Under the pieces are notes generated by a model. It made no database searches. It saw only the letters and a program-made list of their open reading frames with translations, and was not told the DNA's origin. Shown one piece after another: positions 48,013 through 57,862 of a stretch of 64,000 bases of DNA. The DNA lies in the NCBI GenBank assembly GCA_018340805.1, contig JACMZG010001863.1, positions 26,092,896 through 26,156,895 on the forward strand, in the 5' to 3' direction. This stretch comes from Microvelia longipes (taxonomy: Eukaryota; Arthropoda; Insecta; Hemiptera; Veliidae). The translations under genes and the position numbers were made by a program. How positions within the stretch are numbered: the first letter of the stretch is position 1; the number at the start of each line of letters is the position of its first letter.

Positions 48013-48371
48013 TTCTTGCTTATGCAAGAACCATGCCCATTGCATGGTTCCAGTTCATGCATTAGAACCTTAGCAGTTACTCAATTGTCAAGCACTGCTC
48101 GTAACTCATTTGGCAGTATTTTTTCAAAGGAAACAATTAACCAGTTGGTTGTACAAAACTATGACTCTAAAATAAGATGTACGCTCTATTATTTGTACTA
48201 GTTTAATGCTTAGTTACTTATCTTTAAGCTTAGTCAGTTGTCTTTAAAGGTTTTAGAGCATTTCCTATATTTATTTTATGCCTGCCGGTAGTTACCAGTA
48301 TGCAACTACCGTTAGTTGTCATGTTCAGGAACAGTAACTGTTCCTGAGAGGAAGAACTGTTCTTCCTGAAC
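48013..48371. repeat. Cluster of five exact hairpins
   Basis: TTCTTGC/GCAAGAA (48013-48030); GAACCATGC/GCATGGTTC (48028-48050); CGGTAGTT/AACTACCG (48286-48311); TCAGGAACAG/CTGTTCCTGA with loop TAA (48325-48347); AGGAAGAA/TTCTTCCT (48349-48367). GTTCAGGAA (48323-48331) can instead pair with TTCCTGAAC (48363-48371), giving a mutually exclusive fold. Confidence 0.75.
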
Positions 48372-48532
48372 TTCTCAAGCTGGTTTAAAAAAAATAGTTG
48401 GAGTAACAGAAACAATATACATTTCTAAAAATATTTTGATTGTGAAATAAGTATCGTCAGTAAGGCGTTCTCTTTATCGTTGTAGTGAAAACGAATTAAT
48501 ACTCGTTAAATTTTAACCTAAAATTTAATTTT

Positions 48533-49262
48533 CACTTTTCCTCATCAATATCTGAGGTATATAGGATAATTTTCACCTGAATTTTCAATTTTTGGTGCTT
48601 TTAACACCTCCTAAGTGGTTTTCACAAACTTGTCTGTCTGTCTGTGCATATGCGTTGTGTCTGTTATCATCGTATTTCCAAGTGTATTTTTGCTAGAGAG
48701 TTAAAACTTGGTACAAAAATCAATCTTTAGGACTAGTTGTGCTATGCGGAAAATATTTTTTATATGACGTTATTAACCTGAAATAATGACTCAGCAATAG
48801 TTTCGAAAATTCATAAAACGCGGAAAAAGTTGTCAATCTGTTTGAGATTTAGGACGCATGTAGTCATATATACGACCAAACGTGCCAAGTTTCATCTCAT
48901 TATCAGCATTAGTTCAATTTTTATCGAACGACTTGTGTACGTTTTTTTTAAATAATTGTAAAATTCGAAAAAAACTAATTACGTTGAAATTTAATACAAG
49001 TTTATCTCAATATATAATAAAAAGTATAGTAAGTTATGTTTCAATACGGCAAGTATATCTATGGTTTTGTTAGATCATAAAAGATAAGCATCATCGAGCG
49101 AGGCCGGTGCCTGGATTGGCGACCGCAAAGGATAAAACTAATGTATTTACTACCCGAGGACAAGCAAAGTGAGTTTGAAGACGTGTTGTAGAATAAATTT
49201 ACTGAATTATTCATTCTGAGGACGAGCGAAGCAAGTCCGATGTAGGGGGATGAGGAAAAGTT
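48533..49262 (+). repeat. Long composite repeat with 5S rRNA-like core
   Basis: The most complete copy. It has the head ACTTTTCCTCATC (48534-48546), GAGGTATATAGGATAA and a CTGT tract (48631-48645). Next come CTAGAGAGTTAAAACTTGGT and ATATGACGTTATTAACCTG, followed by GTTTCAATACGGCAAGTATA. The 5S-like core is at about 49068-49134 (GATCATAAAAGATAAGCATC, ATCGAGCG, CTGGATTGGCGACCGC). The tail module CTGAGGACGAGCGAAGCAAG follows, and the right end GATGAGGAAAAGT (49249-49261) is an exact complement of the head. There is no open frame. A true terminal inverted repeat is possible, but the short family members suggest that the tail normally continues to a GTACC end, so this copy may be truncated there. 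Confidence 0.75.
49068..49134 (+). ncRNA. 5S rRNA-derived segment (not a functional gene)
   Basis: The order GATCA...AAGATAAGCATCATCGAGCG...GGCCGGT..CTGGATTGGCGACCGC follows the middle and 3' half of animal 5S rRNA: A box, intermediate element and C box, the polymerase III internal promoter. The 5' third of 5S and the terminal stem are absent or unrecognisable, and after CGCAAAGGA a tail module interrupts it. CGTGTTG, like the 5S 3' end, appears only after that module. Alignment was done by eye from memory of 5S. Confidence 0.7.
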
Positions 49263-50220
49263 GATTATTTATTATAATAATAAAGAATAATAATTCATTG
49301 ATTCTTGTAGATCATATAATGTAAATGAGCTATTAGTTTTACATTCAATCACTGAATTGACTTAAATGAAGCAAAAATGCTCCAGTCTTAATAAATCAAG
49401 TTGCGATTACAATGTATTTCTCTCTATTTAAAACAGATTATCGTCGGTTCGTGCTCAGGCTATAAAAATACTTGAAAATCCATCTCAATCGGGAAAAGGT
49501 CATTTTGTTTTGATTTAATGAAGTTCGTGCATATTGATTACTGATAATGGACCCGGGAGTAAGAGCAATTGTTCCGGTAAACTGTTTTTTGTAGATTTTT
49601 AATCAATAGATAATTATTATGTATCTATTTACAATTATTCCTCATATATTACAAATAATTTAAATAGAAACATAAAGAAAGAAAAATTCAAGGTGAAAAT
49701 TTTCCTTGTGTTTTATAGAAGAAAGATTGTTTGATTAGAGAAATAGGCGTAATTTATTACTTAGATAGTAAAACGAATTGATTTTCCTCCTTTGAGTAAC
49801 TTGAATGAAGTCATTTGATAACGAAGAAAATGCTTAGTACTTCACTGGATCTGATTTTCAGGGTCTACTTGGTTTTCTATAAAATACCTTATTTTAATTT
49901 GTTTCACTTTGTTGCCGTACTAACGTCAACTAGACGTTAGTTCTAGGCGTAACACCACACAAGCGTATCACGCCGCGTACACATTAAAATGTTTCCTAAA
50001 TAAATTTAAAACAGGGCTCAAAAAAAAATTAATTCTGAAAAGTTTGTGTTTGACTCGTACAACAATGGGCAATAAATGAAAACAGGTACGAGATGCCTCT
50101 GTACTTTCCCTCACTATTGCGGATTCGCTTTGCACGTTCTCAGCATGTAATGAATAAGGCAGTATTACTTTGGGCGTACAACCAAATAAACACATCAGAA
50201 TAATCTGGATGTTTAATTCT
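49263..50220. other. AT-rich DNA with one exact hairpin
   Basis: ACTAACGTC, loop AACTA, GACGTTAGT (49919-49941). The minus frame 49968-50195 has no known domain. No repeat family is recognised. Confidence 0.45.
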
Positions 50221-50224
50221 AAGG

Positions 50225-50345
50225 TGTTAAAACTTCAAACTTCCTAGGCTTCGATCGTCCTAAGAAAGAGTCATGCTACATCGAAGCATACAAGGTGGCA
50301 TTACTTCGATCTTGCTGGCTCGACCTCAGCATTATTCATTAACTA
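50225..50345 (-). repeat. GTACC-family tail fragment, minus strand
   Basis: CTTCGATCGTCC, GCATTACTTCGATCTTGCTG and CTCGACCTCAGCATTATTCA are complements of the ...TGAGGTCGAGC and ...GAAGTAATACC modules. The GTACC terminus itself is missing. Confidence 0.55.
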
Positions 50346-50448
50346 AATATCTAGACAAATCTAGTTATAGTTTATTATAGCCTTAGGTTAATTTTATGTG
50401 TAAGTACACTCAGTTTTGTTTCAAAATGACTATTTTATAATAGTCAAA

Positions 50449-50796
50449 ATCCATAGTAGTGATGTGCCAAGTCGACTTTTTGAGTCGATTGAGTCGATTA
50501 TTTTGCAAGTCGATTTGAAAAGTCGATTTTTTTATAAGTCGACTCGAATCGATTTAAGTCGACTCGAGTCGATTTAAGTCGACTCGAGTCGATTTAAGTC
50601 GACTCGAGTCGATTAAGTCGATTAAAGTCGACTCGAGTCGATTCAAGTTGACTCGAGTCGATTCAAGTCGACTCGAGTCGATTCAAGTCGACTCCAAGTC
50701 GACTTTGACCTAAATCGATTTTACGTCGATTTTTTTGAGTCGACTCGTATGAAGTCGATTTAAAAAAAGTCGATTCGGCACATCACTAATCCATAG
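50449..50796. mobile_element. Palindrome-tandem MITE with 8-bp TSD
   Basis: Element 50457-50788 is flanked by exact ATCCATAG duplications (50449-50456, 50789-50796). Ends TAGTGATGTGCCAAGTCGAC and (complement) TAGTGATGTGCCGAATCGAC are inverted repeats. The inside is about seven tandem copies of the self-complementary 20-mer AAGTCGACTCGAGTCGATTT and variants, so nearly the whole 332 bp can self-pair. It is non-coding. The 8-bp duplication suggests hAT-type mobilisation (inference). Confidence 0.92.
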
Positions 50797-51048
50797 TATG
50801 TCTATGGGTTTTGTTGGATCATAAGAGCAAATTAAGCGTAGTCAGCGCTGTATGGGTGACCGCTGAGAATTAAACGAATGTATTTTCTATCTGAAGATCA
50901 GCGCAGCGAGTCCGAAACGTGTTGCAGTATAAATTTGGTGATTTGCATATTCTGAGGACGAGCGAAGCTATCCCGAAGTAGGGAGGATGAGCGTAGCGAA
51001 TCCGATAAGATGAGAAAGTTTCAAACACCTCTTACCCGATTTTTCAAA
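50797..51048 (+). repeat. 5S-like composite repeat, copy with full tail
   Basis: TATGTCTATGGGTTTTGTTG precedes the 5S-like part (about 50811-50870: AAATTAAGCGTAGTCAGCGC, TATGGGTGACCGCTGAGAA). It continues GATCAGCGCAGCGAGTCC, ACGTGTTGCAGTATAAATTT, CTGAGGACGAGCGAAGC, GGAGGATGAGCGTAGCG, GATAAGATGAGAAAG and CTCTTACCCGATTTTT. The MITE at 50457 is inserted at its left side. Confidence 0.78.
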
Positions 51049-51109
51049 AGGTAAAACAATGAAAAAGTAAATCAATTGAAATGAAATTTGTTGTAAGTAT
51101 ATTACTTTA

Positions 51110-51320
51110 CATAATAAAGAAGTATATTAAGTTTTGTTTTATTCCGCAAGTATATCTACGGGATAATTTTGGATCATAAAAGTTAAGCAGCATTGAGTAA
51201 TGTCAGAGACTGGATGGGTGCCTGTAGGAATAAAACGACTGTATTTAATATCTGAGAACGAGCAAACTAAGTCCGAAGATCCTTTGAAGTATAAATTTGG
51301 CGATTTATATCTTCTAAGGA
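51110..51320 (+). repeat. 5S-like composite repeat, second adjacent copy
   Basis: GTTTTATTCCGCAAGTATAT, then the best-preserved 5S-like part at about 51167-51230 (GGATCATAAAAGTTAAGCAG, CATTGAG, GTCAGAGACTGGATGGGTG), then CTGAGAACGAGCAAACTAAG and AGTATAAATTTGGCGATTTA. It ends without the GTACC terminus. Confidence 0.78.
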
Positions 51321-52660
51321 AGAATGAAGAATTTACTTTTTGAATAATAATTAGTCATTTAGTAACTATTGGGTCATTTTGTAACGTATATGTCTTATAC
51401 TCACTACTTTAAACAAGGTTAAGTTTATATATATTTATAGGTATATCTTTTTACCTATACTTTATAGGTAAAAATATATATTTTTAAAAAAACACACATT
51501 TACACATTTGTTCGTTTGCTCTGTCGCTTAATGATAAATTTTCTAAATTTATGAATTAACTCGATTATGATAACATGCTTTAATATGAAGAGCGACTATT
51601 TCTGGTTAAAATCACCAACTTTATTAGTTGTCAAATAAAATAGATATTAAAATAAAATCTTTCGGCTAAAGCAGCAGATATTAAGAAAAATATTTAATAA
51701 GATGAATGAAATATTGAAATAAACGACCTCTAGAATATCAGATTATATCTTATATTAATTAATAAATGCCACTATATAGAATGAAAGATAAGGTTTTTTC
51801 ATTATAAAGCAGGTGTTTATTCAGCCAAGTCATTCATTTTTGCCTTCTGACTTTTCCAAAGTATATTTCTTAAGTGATTTTTTATTAATTTTTATGGAAC
51901 ATCATTCAATTATATTTTGATAAAGACAAGATTAGAGTAATAAAATGACTTGACTTAAAATAGATTCAGAGCTTCCATGCTTATATTTCTTATGCTTATA
52001 TTGCTGAGTTTATACAAAACTTAAAACAAGTATACAAAACTATCACTTACCAAGTACAGAAATAAAGAAAGTTTTATGCTGTGATCCGTATTGTAAAATA
52101 CCTTATTAATAAAGACTTAAATTTCGCCAACAAATCAAACACCGAAGATGCTTCTAATAAAACTTGTTAAATGAGTAATCTGAAAAAAGTTTATATAATT
52201 CAAAATATTTTGATTTGTTGATGTTCCAAATTAGATGGATCAAAGTGTTGTTTGCTTCTTGATACAGGCCAGAAAGAAGTACAGTACACTTATACTATAC
52301 TCTTTGACGTCAGTTTTTTGGGTAAAAAAGGCAGTTTTTTAGGAAAATAAATGCAGCTTAGTAGGACATTAATCATTTATATTGTTGTACCTGCGGGAAT
52401 GTCTGAGATAATAAGTGATAATATTGATCCATGAGATAATATTGGTCAATAGCGAAGATTCGCGACCCAAAGTTGGCTCGTTGGCAAATTTTGTTGGGTT
52501 TAAATTAATTGGTGAATGTACATTAATTTTAGAATTTAATAATATGTTTAGGTATACATTTGAAAAAAAAATAAAAGACAAAGGGCAAATAGAGCAATTG
52601 CCTGTTCTTGAATTTTTGTTGTTCGTCTAACATAAATTTAGACTAAAGGTAAAACCATAA
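51321..52660. other. AT-rich DNA without a recognised gene
   Basis: The plus frame at 52415-52630 has a faint resemblance to an LTR-element protease strand (KLIGECTLILEFNN) but lacks the catalytic DTG/DSG triad, so no call is made. Confidence 0.4.
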
Positions 52661-52662
52661 TT

Positions 52663-53349
52663 CTACACCTTTTCCACATTTATTTGAGAAGATATTAATT
52701 GTATTTGATAATGACTTGTATTTGAGAAAATATCAAATGTAAATTAGATTAGTCTGTTGAATTTGATAAAACAACAAATGTAATTGAGAATAGTCAATTT
52801 TATTTGAGAAAGCATTATATAAAATTGAGAATTGTTTAATTTCATTTCAGAAAGGGTGATTTGAATTTGAGAATCACGTCTTATGCCCTATGTAGTGCAT
52901 TCCTAGCTCAAAAAAATTATTGATAATTTGAACTCCTAGGAGTTGATTTACTAGGAGTAGAGACCATTTTCGAAGGTCTAGGACCATGTTTTCCCCATAA
53001 TTTAAGGATTTAATGTTGGTTAAAGTGAGTTGTTCCACTCTGTATATGTTTCATTGCTCAACTCTCACATAACAAGGTATAATTGTATTTAAGAAAAATA
53101 GTAATGAAAAACTCAAAATTCGGCCAATTTTGAATTTCTCATTATCAAATCACAAGTTCTCAAAAACATTTAATAAATTCTTAAATAGAATTCACTGCTC
53201 TCAAATTCATTTAATGCCTACTCAAATACAACTGACTGTTCTCAAATTCAATTGATGTTTTCTAAAATATATTTTTCTAATCTCAAATACAATTGATATG
53301 TTCTCAAATAAACATAACGGTTTCTCAAATAAAATTGGAAAAGGTGTAG
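52663..53349. mobile_element. 687-bp foldback element with TTTGAGAA sub-repeats
   Basis: Ends CTACACCTTTTCCACATTTA + TTTGAGAA and the complement TTCTCAAATAAAATTGGAAA + AGGTGTAG are inverted repeats. The left 230 bases carry repeated TTTGAGAA/ATTGAGAA about every 25-40 bases, and the right 250 bases carry the complement TTCTCAAAT. The arms therefore pair through repeated blocks around a unique centre (about 52890-53080). No frame, and no clear target duplication. Confidence 0.78.
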
Positions 53350-54390
53350 TCTGGCATCAGGCGCAACTGAAATAAATCTAAAATAATAGATTTTTTAATT
53401 AATTTAGCAATAATAAAAAACTTAGTAAATACTAAGCCTACACAACTTGCTTTGGTATAAAGTATAGTAATTAGGTCGCTGGACAGTTAATATTAAATTT
53501 TTTGGGTCGAATATCAAAAACTTTAAAACGTCTGGTCTTTAGTTCTATTTTGTTACGTTGTGTCTGTCAAGCGGGTTTTATCTAGCGTAAAGAAGATTTC
53601 GCAGGTCAATTTAGTAGTAGTAATAGTAAAATTAGGGAGGCCAATCCTGGTGAGTAGATCTTATTTTTGGCTTCTTTTCACCAACCCCAAATGTATGATC
53701 GGCTTTATTCATTGTTTTCCTTCGATCAAACTTCTGGCACAGAAAACCTTTTTCTTATTTTTTTTGCTACAACATATTTAATTTGATTTAACTTTTCTCA
53801 TTAAAAGCCGTTGTTAAATTAGAAAAGTTAAGGGTTACGAAAAGTAAAAAAAAAAAACGAAATAAAATAAATTTCCTCAAATTCTACGCACAAACCGTTG
53901 AAGCAGTTATATGGTACGGCAGTATCAAAAAGTCTTCAACGGTATACTGAAAAAAAGTCTGCAATTAATTTAAATAAAATGATCCATTTGTTATTAATAT
54001 TAAATTTAATAAAAGTATAACATTATTTTGATTTATTATAATAAGTGTAAAGAAGGTTTGACAGTTTGTAAAATTAATTAGTAATAAATTATACAAATTA
54101 CAAAATATCTTTGACCTTACCTGGATTGAATAATAACAATGGACATTATGTACTTTAAAATATGTTTAATGAAAAATTTTGTAATATGTGATGGAAAGAT
54201 ATTTTCAAATATTGTCAACAGTATCAAGAGTCACCTGCAACTTTACCAAACATTAATAAGGGTGCGAACATAACTTTAAAAATATCGAGTCAATGTAGAC
54301 GTAAAAATTGTTTTGTCCTTTTTATGAAAGAAAATATTTATTTATAAAAGAATTAAAATCAAATGTATCGCACATGTGAACACTGGGACA
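53350..54390. other. AT-rich DNA without a recognised gene
   Basis: The frame at 53560-53781 is unrecognised. Confidence 0.45.
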
Positions 54391-54464
54391 CATACACACA
54401 CACACACACTTGCACACACACTGCACACACACACACTTACACTTGCACTTACACTTACACTTGC
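54391..54464. repeat. CA microsatellite grading into CACTTA minisatellite
   Basis: (CA)n interrupted by CTTG and CTG, then CACTTACACTTGCACTTACA. The Cys-Lys-rich minus frame here is its translation, not a cysteine-rich peptide gene. Confidence 0.9.
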
Positions 54465-54540
54465 TTTGCATATTTAGCAAAGCAATTTCATTGGAAAATT
54501 TGATTTGTTTTATCGGCAACTTTTGTCGGCAAATAAATCT

Positions 54541-54875
54541 TTTGTTATCATAGAGATATATACTTGATGGAGCAAAGCCTATCTTAATACATTAAACGGC
54601 CTGAAACATGGTTTTGGGACTCTCAGGGGCTCTGTGTAGCCTCATTAAAACCTCCTTCATAGGTAAGTGAAGGTTATAATTAATAAATTTATTTGAGTTT
54701 CCCGCACATTGCTAGTGTTTTGATGTGTATTTTTGACGTTTTACTGTATAAGTTATTGTAATTTTGTACTGATTATTTGATTATATTTATAACCAAAGAT
54801 GGTCAGGTTACTTTTTAGATGTTACAAAATTTAACCTATAGGTCCCTCTAGTAATAATATCTCTTTGTTTGTTAT
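54541..54875 (+). mobile_element. hAT-like MITE copy 5 with 8-bp TSD
   Basis: Element 54549-54867 (319 bp) lies between perfect TTTGTTAT duplications (54541-54548, 54868-54875). It starts CATAGAGATATATACTTGAT and ends CCCTCTAGTAATAATATCTC + TTTG. Full length and non-coding. Confidence 0.92.
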
Positions 54876-55348
54876 CATAAAGTTCTCGCAACTCTCTCGA
54901 ACTCCCTTTTTAAAGGTATAAAATATCTTCTTTCTTGCAATCGATCTATTTGAGAAAGATTCAACAACATATCTTTAGGGTGGGGGGGGAGTGGTTGAAT
55001 GCTTTATTTTTTCAAACAAAGAAAACATCATATTTTATGTTGGTAGATGTTGATGAAGATTCCAATTATATAAAGTATTCGATTCTATTATTCGATCCAA
55101 TTCATTAAACCAAAACAGTTGTACCGCTTGTCAACTACTCGTAGGCAATCGAAGTCCTGTTTCCTAAAAAGAAGAGAGAAAAGTACATTATTTTTGAATG
55201 AAATTATAAAAGATGTGGAGATATACTTATATTAATTGTATAAAACAAAAATATATAATTAACATTATTATCTAGAGTTTAATCATGCAAAATCTTGTAT
55301 TAACATTAGAAGAACTTAGGTCGGCTATGCTCTCCTAATGTTTATTAG
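54876..55348. other. AT-rich spacer with a G tract
   Basis: A G run lies at about 54983-54990. No gene is seen. Confidence 0.4.
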
Positions 55349-55349
55349 A

Positions 55350-55585
55350 TCGGCTGTGGTATAATAGTTAGCACGTGGGTCTGCCATTCAGACAGTCCGG
55401 GTTAGATCCCGGTCGGGGCCTCTAGGATTTTTTGCGAGGGATGGAAATCCTTTTACGTAACGATCTTCGAAAGGGACGTTAAGCCTGTGCGATGTCAGGT
55501 ACTCGTAAAAGATGCCTAACCACAAATGAACTTGGGTTTAGGGAAAATTTAGGATCCTCAAAAGTAGTTTATATAAAATATATTC
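55350..55585 (+). mobile_element. tRNA-derived SINE
   Basis: A tRNA-like head: TCGGCTGTGGTATAATAGTT + AGCA (A box), an anticodon-like arm GTCTG-CCATT-CAGAC, and the T arm CCGGG-TTAGAT-CCCGG containing GGTTAGATCC (B box, about 55400-55409). The shrunken loops and unpaired acceptor ends exclude a working tRNA gene. The body continues CGAAAGGGACGTTAAGCC, a phrase common after tRNA heads in invertebrate SINEs, and fades around 55585. No unambiguous target duplication was seen. Confidence 0.8.
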
Positions 55586-55799
55586 ATGTTTCTGCCCTGC
55601 CATTATGGTTTTGAGACGGAAAAGCTTAGTCTGGCAGTGGGGCACGTGTCGTTTCTAGTTAAAGCTTAAACTGATATTACATATTAAAGCTGATATTAAA
55701 GCCCCGGCTCTTCTGTGGATTAGACGCAAAATGCCTGCGCACCAAGATAGTATTCGCATGAAACTTAAATTAACAAGTCATATGGTACATTTGATTTGT
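55586..55799. other. Unclassified G+C-richer segment
   Basis: CTGCCCTGCCATTATGG...GTCTGGCAGTGGGGCACG may belong to the SINE or to another insertion; it cannot be resolved by eye. Confidence 0.3.
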
Positions 55800-56025
55800 A
55801 CCAAGTTGCATCACCCTAAGCTCTGGGTAAACATGTCATTCTGAAGCGAGTCTAAAGTCATAACACCCTAGACTTTGAATAATCACTTTATTCTGAGGTC
55901 GAGTGCATCGTGGCCGTAGTAATACTAACTTAGGTTTTCGATAATTAATACATTCTGAGGAAGAGCGAAGTGAATCTGAATTTTTGACCGAAAAAGTACC
56001 GAGGAACCTTATACCCGGTTTTGTA
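55800..56025 (+). repeat. GTACC-ended repeat, uninterrupted copy
   Basis: Shows the same order as 1561-1836: CATCACCCTAAGCTCTGGGT, CATTCTGAAGCGAGTC, CACCCTAGACTTTGAATAAT, CTGAGGTCGAGTGCATCGTG, AATACTAACTTAGG, CTGAGGAAGAGCGAAGTGAA, AAGTACCGAGGAACCTTATA and CCCGGTTTT. It serves as the empty-site reference for the MITE insertion at 1248. Confidence 0.8.
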
Positions 56026-57054
56026 TTCTTCCTTTAAGCAATCTTTCTTAAAAGAAAGAGTTAATTTATAAAAAATGTAGTTAAAAGTTTAAATGAGTTC
56101 GTGTCTTTCCGACAGAAATAATTTCACAGCCTGTGGCAGTAAAGTCTACTACTGCAGCACCGAGCCTCGGGTGATCCGTGCACAAAAGATCTTTATGTAA
56201 TTCAGGAGAGTCTGTGATGAGGCCTCTGAAGAATCACTTAGCCTCTGCAAAAACATCTTCCTTTTCGTCTTCGTTACATAAACCTCGTAACCTCATGAAC
56301 TCTTGTAATAAACTACCTTTTTAAATTACTCTTCAAAAACCTCATTTCGGATCCTTTTTGTCCCAAAAACGAAATTTACAATCTCTTACCCAATTTCCTT
56401 ATAATATTAATGTAACGAAAATAATTTAGATTGTAACAAACCTTGTTAGCATCAATATTTCCTAAGTGAATGAAAGCTCACAAAATGATATGAAGGCACG
56501 AGTTAACAAGATCGTTTAGTAAATTGATTATAATAATAGTATTCAATTTTTTTTGGAGATATACTTAACTTAAAATATATTATTAATGCAATTTGCCAGT
56601 GTATTACTTCTTTCTGAGCACGATAATACTTATATAAATTAATTGTAAGTATTATAAAAATCGTGTATAGTTTATATATTTTTTTAAAAAATCATAAAAT
56701 CAATTTGCTTAACTAACTTTTGAAAGGTTAGGCCATTCAGGAACCAAAACTTTTTTTAAAATAAATTTAACTAAAATAAATATAAATTTAATAATAAAAA
56801 TATTAGGTACGATTGACCTTGGAAGTTTGTCTTAAGGTCTAATTTATTCATCAATCTAATTCATTGTGATAATAAATTTTTCTTATGGAGCTATTAAATT
56901 TTTTTTAAGTTTGCAAAAAACCACTTTTGTCTGGATGCTTGATAGTTTTGATAGATTGACTAACTTGATAGATTCACTAACTTGTACATGTACATAGATA
57001 CTTTATTATACATAGTGACGTGCTTATAACAATTAAGGGAATTTATTAGAAACA
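56026..57054. other. AT-rich DNA without a recognised gene
   Basis: Nothing supported. Confidence 0.45.
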
Positions 57055-57560
57055 AAGAAATAAATTAGTGTGTGTGTGTGTGTGTGTCACGCATAACTCC
57101 CACTGTGATTATGCTAGATAGTTGAAACTTAGTACAAAAATCATTCATTAGGTCTAGTTTTGCTGCCCGGAATATCAAAATTTTATGTCACCATTACCTC
57201 TATTTGCTTAGTCAGCAAAAATTTAAAAAAATCGTAAAAAATCAAGAAATGACCCCATGAACTTGAAATTTGGCAGGAATATACCTCTCAACATGACAAA
57301 CAAATATTCTGAATTGCGTTTTGATATTGGCCGCAATTTTGAAATTATTTACTTTTGAAATTTAAAAATTTGACGCTTAATAATACCAAAAGTATACACA
57401 TGTTTTTAACATATAACACCTCGTTGGAACCGCAAAAAAATAGGAACAAATATAAAAAACTCCGACCAAAATCTACTAATTAGTTAAAAAGTTATAAGCG
57501 AACTTAATTATTAATTAGTGCGACACTTTTGTTATACGTAAAAGTTCGTTTACATTTGTC
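57055..57560 (+). repeat. Dispersed repeat copy, head lost, TG tract kept
   Basis: A TG tract (57069-57087) is followed by TCACGCATAACTCCCACTGT, GCTAGATAGTTGAAACTTAG and TACAAAAATCATTCATTAGG, then a body like 306-940 (ATATTGGCCGCAATTTTGAA, GCGACACTTTTGTTATACGT). Confidence 0.7.
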
Positions 57561-57685
57561 AAGGTTTCAAATTTTCGCCAAAAATTCAAATAATTTAATA
57601 AAACCATTGGAACTTAATTTAGTAAACATTGGAACTTTTTCTCATTTAAGATTATGCCAAGTTTAACGTTCTTGTATGCTTTTTT

Positions 57686-57862
57686 ATACGGGTAGGGGGT
57701 ACCTCGGAAGTTTAAAAACCCTAGACCATTTGCTAACCATCCCATTCTGAGGACGAGCGAAGCGAGTCCGAAGCATATAAACTCTAGGCCACTGGTAACC
57801 ATCCTATTCTGAGGACGAGCGAAGCGAGTCCGAAAATCGGGTACCCCGTACCCGATTTTTGT
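57686..57862. repeat. GTACC-ended repeat with both ends
   Basis: CGGGTAGGGGGTACC (57689-57703) and GGTACCCCGTACCCG (57840-57854) are 15-bp terminal inverted repeats with one mismatch. Between them are two well-kept modules TTCTGAGGACGAGCGAAGCG + AGTCCGAA about 64 bases apart, each preceded by CTAG(A/G)CCA...TAACCATC. It is the best-preserved short member, and the small minus frame across it is incidental. Confidence 0.85.

Noticed and set aside
51167..51230. Functional 5S rRNA gene
   Set aside because: Only the middle of 5S is recognisable; the terminal helix is missing and a tail module follows directly.
52415..52630. Possible retroviral-type protease fragment
   Set aside because: Only a vague strand-like resemblance, and no DTG/DSG active-site triad. 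Neighbouring sequence has no RT or LTR.
54322..54519. Cys-rich minus frame (CKCKCVCV), like a small cysteine-rich peptide
   Set aside because: It is translated CA/CACTTA microsatellite; no signal peptide or cysteine framework is present.
55350..55420. Functional tRNA gene
   Set aside because: The acceptor ends do not pair, and the anticodon and T loops are one or two bases short. It is better explained as a SINE head.
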